The translations under genes were made by a program, and so were the position numbers. The notes beneath the pieces were generated by a model. That model had not been told where the DNA came from. It searched no databases and saw only the letters and a list, made by a program, of their open reading frames with translations. 64,000 nt of DNA from Ilyomonas limi (lineage in GTDB: Bacteria; Bacteroidota; Bacteroidia; Chitinophagales; Chitinophagaceae). Below, piece by piece: positions 26,608 to 34,815 of the stretch. Position 1 is the stretch's first letter. Every line of letters begins with the position of its first letter. The stretch spans positions 62,001 through 126,000 of the forward strand of contig NZ_SZQL01000016.1 in assembly GCF_005233845.1 (NCBI RefSeq). The letters are read 5' to 3'.

Positions 26608-29430
26608 ATGTTAAAAGAATCTGTTCAAAAAGTAAAAAAAACAAAACCTACGCAAAACACCGACAATATTCTAATAAAAGGTGCCCGTACACACAATCTT
26701 AAAAATATTGATGTTGTTTTTCCACGCAACAAATTCATCGTTGTTACCGGCGTTTCGGGCAGCGGCAAGTCATCTCTTACTATAGATACGTTGTTTGCCG
26801 AAGGCCAGCGCAGGTATGCCGAAAGTTTAAGCGCTTATGCAAGGCAATTTATGGCGCGCATGAACAAGCCCGATGTAGATTACATAAAAGGACTTTGTCC
26901 GGCAATTGCCATTGAGCAAAAAGTAATTACCCGCACGCCGCGCAGCACTGTTGGCAGCATGACCGAAATTTACGATTATCTGCGTTTGCTGTATGCACGG
27001 GTAGGTAAAACTATTTCGCCAATCAGCGGACGCGAAGTAAAGAAAGATGATGTAACAGATGTAGTAGAGGCAATAAAAAATTTACCTAAAAATACCAAAG
27101 TTGTAATACTCACCGCCTTTAAGCAACACGCCAGGCGTCAAGTGCGCGAAGAGTTGAATATCTTAACTCAAAAAGGCTTTGCCCGCATGTACATCAACCG
27201 GCAGCCGGCAAGAATAGAAGAATTGCTGGAACTGAATGAAGAGGATCTAAAACAACAATTACAAATAAGCAACGGGCAGCCTGCTTATATTTTAATCGAC
27301 CGGATTGTAGTAAAGGATTTTGAAGAGGAAGACATTCATCGTATTTCCGATTCTGTTGGTACTGCTTTTTATGAAGGGGAAGGGGAAATGTATCTGGAAG
27401 TGGATGGCAGCAAACTGCTGCATTTCAGCAATAAATTTGAGCTGGACGGAATACAGTTTGAAGAACCGGTGCCCAATCTTTTTTCTTTTAATAACCCTTA
27501 CGGCGCTTGTCCTGTATGCGAAGGCTTTGGGCAAGTGCTTGGCATTGATCCGGATTTAGTAATTCCGGATAAAAAAGCCAGTGTTTACGATGGCGCTGTA
27601 GCGCCCTGGAAGGGTGAAAAATTAGGCTTGTGGCGCGAACGTTTTGTAAAAGCAGCAGCCCGCTACCAATTTCCTGTTCATAAACCAATCGCAGACCTTA
27701 CCGAAGAGCAATATGAACTCCTTTGGAAAGGCAACGGTACGGTACAGGGCATTGACGATTTTTTTGCCGAAGTAGAACAAAACCTATATAAAGTTCAATA
27801 TCGCGTGCTGCTGAGCCGTTATCGCGGCAAAACGGCTTGCCCAAATTGTAAAGGTTACCGCCTGCGCCCGGAAGCGTTGTATGTAAAAATTGGCGGCAAA
27901 CACATTGGCCAGTTGTGCCAAATGCAGGTAAAAGATTTAAAGGAGTGGTTCAATGGTCTTTCGCTTACAGAACATCAAAAAGAAATTGGCAAGCGCATTT
28001 TGTTGGAAATCAACCAGCGCCTGCAAACCTTGATTGATGTAGGCTTAGGCTACCTTACGTTGAATCGCTTAGCCAATAGTTTAAGTGGCGGCGAAAGCCA
28101 ACGAATACAACTCACACGCAGTCTCGGCAGCAATTTGACCAATTCCTTGTATATTTTGGATGAACCTTCTATTGGCTTACACTCGCGCGATACGGAAAAA
28201 CTAATAAAAGTATTAAAGCAGTTGCGCGACTTAAACAATACTGTTGTGGTAGTGGAGCACGATGAAATGATTATGCGCGAAGCCGATTACATTATTGATA
28301 TGGGTCCGCTCGCCTCACATCTTGGCGGCGAGGTAATTGCAGCCGGTAATTACAATGAAATCGTTGCAAACCCTAACAGTTTAACCGGCAAATATTTAAG
28401 CGGAGCACTCACAATTAATTTGCAAAAAATACCAAGAAAATGGACTAAAAGCATCACCGTAGAAGGTGCAAGGCAAAACAATTTAAAAGATATCAGCGTA
28501 CAATTTCCCCTGAATATGTTATGCGTCGTAAGCGGTGTGAGCGGTAGTGGAAAAACCACCCTGGTAAAGCAAATCCTCTACCCTGCCCTGCGCAAACTCA
28601 AGGGTGAATTTGCCGATAAAGTAGGTGCACACAAAGCCATAACCGGCGATATAGATAGCATTACACAAATAGAACTCATCGATCAAAATCCTATCGGTAA
28701 ATCATCGCGCAGCAACCCCGTTACTTATATAAAAGCGTATGATGAAATACGTGATGTGTTTGCACGCCAACCGCTGTCAAAAATGCGGGGCTTCCAGGCA
28801 AAGCATTTTTCCTTTAATGTAGATAGTGGTCGTTGCGACGCCTGTAAAGGTGAAGGCGAACAGGTAGTGGAAATGCAGTTTTTGGCAGATGTGCATTTAA
28901 CCTGCGAAGTGTGCAATGGCAAGCGTTTTAAAGAGGAAGTGCTGGAAGTGCAATATAACGGGAAAAATATTTACGACATACTGGAAATGAGCGTGGATGA
29001 TGCAATTATCTTCTTTAAAGAAGAAAGAACGTTAGCCAAGGCGTTACAGCCTTTGCAGGATGTAGGTTTAGGCTACATCAAGTTGGGGCAAAGCAGCGAT
29101 ACCTTGAGCGGTGGTGAGGCGCAGCGTGTAAAACTGGCGAGTTTCCTCGGCAAAGGCAAAGCGCAGGGACATCTGCTATTTATTTTTGATGAGCCAACTA
29201 CCGGATTACATTTTCACGATATCAACAAACTACTTTCTTCATTTTATGCGTTAATAGAACAGGGACATTCATTAATAGTAATAGAACATAACACAGATGT
29301 TATTAAAAATGCGGATTGGTTGATAGATTTGGGACCAGAAGCAGGAGATGCAGGCGGCAAACTGGTATTTGCAGGTAAACCTGCAGATATTAAAAAAGTA
29401 GAAGAAAGTTATACAGGTAAATTTTTGTAA
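26608..29430 (+). CDS. uvrA: Excinuclease ABC subunit A
   Basis: A 940-residue ABC-type ATPase that recognises bulky DNA lesions with UvrB in nucleotide excision repair. It has two Walker A motifs (GVSGSGKSSLTIDTLF near residue 48 and GVSGSGKTTLVKQIL near 645), two ABC signatures (LSGGESQRIQL and LSGGEAQRVKL), and two zinc-binding CxxC pairs in each half (CPVCEGFG … CPNCKGYRL, and CDACKGEGE … CEVCNGKR). Length and order match the family. The N-terminal ~25 residues are Lys-rich. It is transcribed alone, divergent from the sigma factor gene. Confidence 0.97.
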   Translation: MLKESVQKVKKTKPTQNTDNILIKGARTHNLKNIDVVFPRNKFIVVTGVSGSGKSSLTIDTLFAEGQRRYAESLSAYARQFMARMNKPDVDYIKGLCPAIAIEQKVITRTPRSTVGSMTEIYDYLRLLYARVGKTISPISGREVKKDDVTDVVEAIKNLPKNTKVVILTAFKQHARRQVREELNILTQKGFARMYINRQPARIEELLELNEEDLKQQLQISNGQPAYILIDRIVVKDFEEEDIHRISDSVGTAFYEGEGEMYLEVDGSKLLHFSNKFELDGIQFEEPVPNLFSFNNPYGACPVCEGFGQVLGIDPDLVIPDKKASVYDGAVAPWKGEKLGLWRERFVKAAARYQFPVHKPIADLTEEQYELLWKGNGTVQGIDDFFAEVEQNLYKVQYRVLLSRYRGKTACPNCKGYRLRPEALYVKIGGKHIGQLCQMQVKDLKEWFNGLSLTEHQKEIGKRILLEINQRLQTLIDVGLGYLTLNRLANSLSGGESQRIQLTRSLGSNLTNSLYILDEPSIGLHSRDTEKLIKVLKQLRDLNNTVVVVEHDEMIMREADYIIDMGPLASHLGGEVIAAGNYNEIVANPNSLTGKYLSGALTINLQKIPRKWTKSITVEGARQNNLKDISVQFPLNMLCVVSGVSGSGKTTLVKQILYPALRKLKGEFADKVGAHKAITGDIDSITQIELIDQNPIGKSSRSNPVTYIKAYDEIRDVFARQPLSKMRGFQAKHFSFNVDSGRCDACKGEGEQVVEMQFLADVHLTCEVCNGKRFKEEVLEVQYNGKNIYDILEMSVDDAIIFFKEERTLAKALQPLQDVGLGYIKLGQSSDTLSGGEAQRVKLASFLGKGKAQGHLLFIFDEPTTGLHFHDINKLLSSFYALIEQGHSLIVIEHNTDVIKNADWLIDLGPEAGDAGGKLVFAGKPADIKKVEESYTGKFL

Positions 29431-29735
29431 GTAATTCTTTTGTATTTTTCAGGGCAAATTCCCCACAAAAACACACGAAAGAACTGCTTGTTAAGTTTGG
29501 GTTGTATTGGATGATAACAGCGTTTGCTGCGGCTAAAATGAAGGCGATCATTTAGGCACTGTTAAAGCAACTTTAAATTACCGGTTTAGTATTTTGAAAT
29601 GTAAACAGGAGCAAACCTTTGTTGAAAATGGAAGTCCTAAAAAAATATTTTTCAACCTTCTCTTAATTGACGTTATTTTTTACAATAAAAGTTACAAGTT
29701 GTGCTTTCAATCTATGATTTAAACCTGCTATCATT
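29431..29735. other. Intergenic region, nothing recognised
   Basis: About 305 bases between uvrA and the GYF-domain gene. AT-rich, no hairpin with a T tract and no protein-like ORF. Confidence 0.45.
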
Positions 29736-31247
29736 ATGCAATACCGTTTATTACGAAATAACAAAGAAAGCGGTCCTTACACAAAGGCGCAGCTGGAGGA
29801 GATGGGTTTAAAGCCTTACGACCTGCTTTGGATTGAAGGCAGAGGCGGCGCATGGTTGTATGCTTCTGAAATAGATGATCTAAAGTCTATTGCTCCGGCA
29901 ATAGAAGAGCAGCCGTATGACCGTTTTTATAAAGGAAAAGAAAAGCAGACTGCTATAACAAATAGTAAACAAAATAATTCTTCCAACGCAAATACAACGA
30001 ACACTACCAATACAGCTACCCTAAAGCAGCCTAAGCCGCGCTTTCGTATATCGGGCGACAAAGTAGTAATGATAGATAATGCAGCACTGCAGGAACCAAA
30101 GCCACTACATGATGCTTTATCTTCTTTTACCAAAACACAACCGCAACAACCCGAAGCTGTGGCCGCAAAGGCAGCTCCCAAACAAGAGATTGCCACTCAC
30201 ATTCAATCGGTAGGGCTGGACTGGGAAGACATGTACACTGATTGGAAAGGAGAAGCTAAAGAAAAAACAGAAAAGCCGGCGCCTGCCAAAGCGCAAACGA
30301 TGGAAGAAGTGAGGCAACGCTTTGAAGAAGCAAAGCTGAAGCAATTGGGCGAAAAACAACATAAAACGGCTAATAACACGAAGCAAAACATAATGGCAGC
30401 CGTAGCTATTCTCGTGCTGGCAATTGGTGGTTATGCGGGATACAAAATGAACCAGGGTAGCGATAGTAATAGTGCTACACAAAGTACGCCGGCTGTAGAA
30501 AAGGCAGTAATACTACAAAATGGAAATAACCAGCAGCAAGATCCTGCTGACGCGAATTCAAATGTATCTGCATCTGCACAACAGCAAACTGATGATAATA
30601 CAAGCGAAGTTGCCAATGAAGTAAAGAATTCATTACCTGCGGATAATTCAAAAACGGTAAATCCTGCACCCTTATCTGCAGAAAACAACAAAGAAAATAA
30701 TCCTGATACGAAAAAAGAGCAGTCGCAAATACCTGCAAAGAATACAGAAGCAAATACTACTGTAAAGACCGATAAAAAAGCCGTTCAGCAAGAACCGGTA
30801 ACAGATAACAATAAAGTTACTGCCGGAAAAAATACTCAGGAAGATTATACGCCATACGACATAAAGAAAGGAACCGCTACTGCGCCCATACAAGCTCCGC
30901 CTGTTACAGAACCTGCCATAGCAAAACAGGAGGCATCTAAAAAAAGTATAAGCGATTATATATCGGTAAGCAGACTAGGTAGCAATACTAACAGCGGCAG
31001 TGTACAGAATGTATTGTTATCTGTAAAAAACGTAACCGATTTTCCAATAGATCTTGCAGTGGTGGATATACAATACTATGGTACAAACGGGCGCTTTCAA
31101 AAAGGGGAAACAATGTATGTAAGAAATATAGGCGCAGGTGATAATATAAATGTGCGCATCCCCGATAGCAAAACATCACGTTCCATCAGTTATAAAGTAT
31201 CGCTTGTTAGCTCTGAACAAAAAACCTTGTATCTTGTAGGCGATTAA
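29736..31247 (+). CDS. GYF_2-domain membrane protein of unknown function
   Basis: A 503-residue protein. Residues 1-52 are a GYF_2 (DUF4339) module: YRLLRNNKESGPYTKAQLEEMGLKPYDLLWIEGRGGAW. GYF_2 domains are thought to bind proline-rich or similar peptides. Residues about 60-210 are low-complexity with charged helices; one TM lies near 215-235 (NIMAAVAILVLAIGGYAGYKM), so the GYF domain is cytoplasmic. Residues 240-400 are a Gln/Asn/Lys linker, and the last ~95 residues form a beta-rich domain (LLSVKNVTDFPIDLAVVDIQYYG … VSLVSSEQKTLYLVGD) in the periplasm. The build suggests a scaffold across the inner membrane, but I assign no function. Confidence 0.78.
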   Translation: MQYRLLRNNKESGPYTKAQLEEMGLKPYDLLWIEGRGGAWLYASEIDDLKSIAPAIEEQPYDRFYKGKEKQTAITNSKQNNSSNANTTNTTNTATLKQPKPRFRISGDKVVMIDNAALQEPKPLHDALSSFTKTQPQQPEAVAAKAAPKQEIATHIQSVGLDWEDMYTDWKGEAKEKTEKPAPAKAQTMEEVRQRFEEAKLKQLGEKQHKTANNTKQNIMAAVAILVLAIGGYAGYKMNQGSDSNSATQSTPAVEKAVILQNGNNQQQDPADANSNVSASAQQQTDDNTSEVANEVKNSLPADNSKTVNPAPLSAENNKENNPDTKKEQSQIPAKNTEANTTVKTDKKAVQQEPVTDNNKVTAGKNTQEDYTPYDIKKGTATAPIQAPPVTEPAIAKQEASKKSISDYISVSRLGSNTNSGSVQNVLLSVKNVTDFPIDLAVVDIQYYGTNGRFQKGETMYVRNIGAGDNINVRIPDSKTSRSISYKVSLVSSEQKTLYLVGD

Positions 31248-31297
31248 ACCAACACCTGCCAACGTGTTGGATACCAACACCGTTATTGTATCGTCCT

Positions 31298-32794
31298 ATG
31301 AAATGCATTGTATTGTTTGGCGCAGGCAAGTCTGCTACGGCGCTCATTGATTATTTGAAGCAACTGGCTACAGAGAAAAAATGGCATGTAATAGTAGCCG
31401 ATTACGATTTTAAGATAGCAAAAGAAAAAACCGGCAATCATCCGCAGGTAAAAGCAGTTAAAGTAAATATTGAGAATGACCAGCAGCGGAAAGAGTTGGT
31501 GCAAAAAGCACATGTTGTTATTTCGCTGATGCCACCCCACCTGCACCATCTTATAGCACTCGATTGTATTCTGTTTCATAAACATTTACTCACCGCTTCT
31601 TATGTGGATGAAGAAATAAAGAAGTTGCAAAGTGATATTCGCCACCGCAACCTGCTATTCCTGTGCGAGATGGGTCTTGATCCCGGCATAGACCACATGA
31701 GTGCTATGCAACTGATTCATTCTATACAGGCAAAAGGGGGTGTAATTACTTCTTTTAAATCGCACTGTGGTGGATTGGTAGCACCCGAAAGTGACGACAA
31801 TCCATGGCATTACAAAATAAGCTGGAACCCGCGCAATGTGGTATTAGCGGGTAAAGCCGGTGCCATGTACAAGGAAGAAAGCCAGGAAATTCATAAGTCA
31901 TATCCCGATTTATTTACCAACAACAAAATGGTGCATATTCCGCACCTTGGCAGCTATGCTTTTTACCCCAACCGCGATTCACTCCGCTATCAGGAGTTAT
32001 ACCATTTAGAGGCGGCACACACTTTTATCCGCACCACACTCCGGCACCCTGATTTTTGTTTTGGCTGGAAGAACATTATTGACCTGAAGCTCACCGACGA
32101 AGAAAAACAATACAATACAGACGGGCTGAGCATTGCAGCGTTCTTCAGGCAGCATTTTGAAAAAAAAGGCTTTGACCAATGGCTCAACGATATGCTGATG
32201 AGCCGATTAAGTTTTGCTAAAGAGTTGATGGCGCAGCTTACACAAATAATTGAAACGGAAGAAAATGCCAAGGAACAGGATGAGCAAAGCAACGGCTTTT
32301 TGGTAGTGGACGAAAATGGCGAACTAAGCAGCGTTGCTATTGAGGATGTAAAAGATAAAGCTGCCGAAACAGTGGCCGGCAAAATGCATGAAGCCAATTT
32401 AACCTTAAAGCAGTTGTTTTGTTTGGGGTTGGACGATGAAATGCAGATTAATAAAGGACTTTGCAGTGCTGCTGATGTATTGCAGTTTATATTGGAAAAC
32501 AAACTTGCTTTGCAACCCAGCGATAAAGATATGGTTGTAATGCTGCACGAAATTGAATACACATTAAACAACAAGCCGGCAATAGCCAGAAGCGCTTTAA
32601 TAGTAAAGGGTAAAGACAATGTACATACTGCTATGGCAAAAACGGTTGGCTTGCCGCTCGGCATTGCAGCTAAGCTTATACTGGAAGGAAAGATAAAAGA
32701 AACCGGCTTGCATATTCCCGTAATTCCATCCATTTACGAGCCGGTGCTGGAAGTATTAAAAGAGCATGGTATTGCTTTTTATGAAGAAGAGTAA
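31298..32794 (+). CDS. Saccharopine dehydrogenase family protein
   Basis: A 498-residue NAD(P)-dependent enzyme. The N-terminal Rossmann fold begins directly (MKCIVLFGAGKSATALIDYL) and the catalytic/C-terminal Saccharop_dh domain follows from about residue 125 (FLCEMGLDPGIDHMSAMQLIH, a conserved family block). It resembles the saccharopine dehydrogenase half of lysine-ketoglutarate reductase/saccharopine dehydrogenase, which splits saccharopine to glutamate and aminoadipate semialdehyde. The matching reductase is not visible nearby, so lysine degradation is likely but not shown. The ATG at 31298 is chosen over the TTG at 31286. Confidence 0.82.
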   Translation: MKCIVLFGAGKSATALIDYLKQLATEKKWHVIVADYDFKIAKEKTGNHPQVKAVKVNIENDQQRKELVQKAHVVISLMPPHLHHLIALDCILFHKHLLTASYVDEEIKKLQSDIRHRNLLFLCEMGLDPGIDHMSAMQLIHSIQAKGGVITSFKSHCGGLVAPESDDNPWHYKISWNPRNVVLAGKAGAMYKEESQEIHKSYPDLFTNNKMVHIPHLGSYAFYPNRDSLRYQELYHLEAAHTFIRTTLRHPDFCFGWKNIIDLKLTDEEKQYNTDGLSIAAFFRQHFEKKGFDQWLNDMLMSRLSFAKELMAQLTQIIETEENAKEQDEQSNGFLVVDENGELSSVAIEDVKDKAAETVAGKMHEANLTLKQLFCLGLDDEMQINKGLCSAADVLQFILENKLALQPSDKDMVVMLHEIEYTLNNKPAIARSALIVKGKDNVHTAMAKTVGLPLGIAAKLILEGKIKETGLHIPVIPSIYEPVLEVLKEHGIAFYEEE

Positions 32795-32806
32795 ACAGGA
32801 TTGGTA

Positions 32807-33499
32807 CTATTCCATCTTCTCCAACATTTGCAGCAGGTCTTTCACACCTTCTGTAGCGGGCTTTTCAATTACGGTAAGATTTTGTAAATAGCCTGTTTCG
32901 GGAATGTTTTTATCAATGATAAACTTGGGTACAAACGGTGCTACATAATGCACCAAACCTGCTGCCGGATACACCACCAGCGAAGTACCAACTACTACAA
33001 AAATATCTGCCTCTGCAGCAATGTAAGCTGCTTTTTCAATCATGGGAACGGGCTCTTCAAACCACACAATATGCGGACGCAGTTGTGCTTTATCCTCTGC
33101 CAAATTGCCCAGATTAATGTCGCCTTTTATCTCATATACCAGCTCTTCATTTTGTTCGCTGCGCATCTTAAATATTTCGCCATGCAAATGCAGCACCTTT
33201 GTACTGCCGGCACGCTCGTGCAGATCGTCAATGTTTTGAGTAATTATGTGTACATCAAATTCTTTCTCCAAATCAGCTAAGGCTTTGTGTGCGGCATTGG
33301 GTTGCGCTTTAGCTACATCCTGCCGGCGCATGTTGTAAAAATCGAGCACCAACTGCGGATTCTTTTTCCAAGCACGTGGCGTAGCTACTTCATGTATATC
33401 ATACCCTTCCCACAAACCATCACTGTCTCTGAATGTTTTCAGTCCGCTTTCGGCACTGATGCCAGCACCTGTGAGCACTACGAGTTTCTTTTTTGCCAT
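32807..33499 (-). CDS. cobB: NAD-dependent protein deacylase (sirtuin, CobB-like) without zinc cysteines
   Basis: A 230-residue Sir2-family enzyme that removes acyl groups from lysine using NAD+. Motifs: GAGISAESG (11-19), FRDSDGLW, TQNIDDLHERAGS, catalytic H106 in LHLHGEIF and GTSLVVYPAAGLV. Y55 and R58 form the YxxR signature of class III sirtuins, which prefer succinyl or malonyl groups. The protein has no cysteine at all, so the usual four-cysteine zinc site between the catalytic His and GTS is missing. It is convergent with the saccharopine dehydrogenase gene. Activity on acyl-lysine is inferred from the family. Confidence 0.88.
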   Translation of the reverse strand: MAKKKLVVLTGAGISAESGLKTFRDSDGLWEGYDIHEVATPRAWKKNPQLVLDFYNMRRQDVAKAQPNAAHKALADLEKEFDVHIITQNIDDLHERAGSTKVLHLHGEIFKMRSEQNEELVYEIKGDINLGNLAEDKAQLRPHIVWFEEPVPMIEKAAYIAAEADIFVVVGTSLVVYPAAGLVHYVAPFVPKFIIDKNIPETGYLQNLTVIEKPATEGVKDLLQMLEKME

Positions 33500-33528
33500 A
33501 ATGCTTTTATTTATAAATTATCCATCAT

Positions 33529-34704
33529 CTACAATTGATTAGCCTTATACACTCTTAAGAAATTTTCGCCCAAAATTTTCTTAATATCTTTCTTGCTGTA
33601 GCCACGTTTTTTTAGTGCTTTAGTAATAAGCGGATAATCGGTAATATCATTTATCTGTTGGGGTGTAATGCTAATGCCATCCAGGTCGGAGCCTAAGCCC
33701 ACATGGTCAATACCTGCCAGTTGTACCAGATAATCGATGTGGTCTATTAACATGCTTAGCGGTGGACGCATCGCTTGTATTTCATCCTTGTATTCCGCAT
33801 ATAAATAATCAGAAGCATAGTAGCTTTCAGGGTTTAATGCTAATAATGAATCTCTTTCTTTTTTATGCCTCGTATCAAAGGCGTCCGACTTTCTTTCAAA
33901 GCTGCTGTCTATAAAACCAGGATAAAAATTAATGTCAATTACCCCGCCGTTTTTTGCAATCGCAACAATCTGCGAATCCTTCAGATTACGTGGCACCGGA
34001 CATAATGCATACGCATCGCTGTGTGAGGCAATAATGGGTTTGGTAGTGGTATGGATAACATCCCAGAACGTTTGCTCGCCTACGTGGCTTACATCTATCA
34101 TCATACCCATCGCATTCATGCGTTTTACTACCTGTTTACCAAAATCATTCAATCCTTTCGGCTGGTGTAGCAAAGAGTCGTGTGTTTCGTCTCTTGCAGA
34201 TGTTGCCCATGATGGAGAATTATTCCACGTGAGCGTCATATAGCAAACACCACGGTTTTTAAAACTATCTAAATATGCCAAATTATCCTCTATCATGTGA
34301 CCACCTTCAACGCCCATCATAGCTGCTAACTGTTTATGTTGTAAAGCTTCCTGCAGATCAGCATAATTCTTCACAATTTTCATCTTTGCAGGGTTGCGTG
34401 CGGCAGCAGCATATAAAGTATCTATCTCCCGTATAGCCCTGTTAAACGCTTGCCCTTTACCAAAAGAACCATCGCACCAGATAGAAAATACCTGTACATC
34501 TATACCGCCTTTGCGCATACGGTTGAGGTCGGAATGGGTTTTCACTTTGAGGTTATTATCAAAACGGTAGTGTTTTTCAATACAGGTAGATAATATATCG
34601 TTGTGCGAGTCAGCAACAATGGCTTTTTTATGTATTTTTTTATAGGATTGCGCCTGCGAAAAAGTACAGGAAAAAAGAAACAATAATAACAAACAATATT
34701 TCAT
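33529..34704 (-). CDS. Secreted membrane-dipeptidase family (M19) peptidase
   Basis: A zinc dipeptidase related to renal dipeptidase, 391 residues from the start used here. The signal peptide is MKYCLLLLFLFSCTFSQAQ. Metal ligands of the M19 family appear as VADSHNDI (HxD), MMGVEGGHMIED (Glu), VSHVGEQTFWDV and PIIASHSDAYALC (His pair), and HVGLGSDLDGI (Asp). It hydrolyses dipeptides, including D-forms in some members, in the periplasm. In-frame starts at 34716 (ATG) and 34746 (GTG) are also possible; the ATG at 34704 gives the most compact signal peptide. It lies next to an OPT peptide transporter, which suggests shared peptide use. Confidence 0.88.
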   Translation of the reverse strand: MKYCLLLLFLFSCTFSQAQSYKKIHKKAIVADSHNDILSTCIEKHYRFDNNLKVKTHSDLNRMRKGGIDVQVFSIWCDGSFGKGQAFNRAIREIDTLYAAAARNPAKMKIVKNYADLQEALQHKQLAAMMGVEGGHMIEDNLAYLDSFKNRGVCYMTLTWNNSPSWATSARDETHDSLLHQPKGLNDFGKQVVKRMNAMGMMIDVSHVGEQTFWDVIHTTTKPIIASHSDAYALCPVPRNLKDSQIVAIAKNGGVIDINFYPGFIDSSFERKSDAFDTRHKKERDSLLALNPESYYASDYLYAEYKDEIQAMRPPLSMLIDHIDYLVQLAGIDHVGLGSDLDGISITPQQINDITDYPLITKALKKRGYSKKDIKKILGENFLRVYKANQL

Positions 34705-34815
34705 TCCAACATTCATTAAGTGCGAAAGATAAAGGTTTATGCTCACGGTTTTACATTAGAATTTTACCTTAATACTTTGTACAGCAGTTTGTTTAATGAT
34801 AACAGGAAGGTGCAT

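Noticed and set aside
31990-32733. 247-codon open frame antisense to the saccharopine dehydrogenase gene
   Set aside because: Ser/Leu-rich shadow translation of a real gene on the opposite strand.
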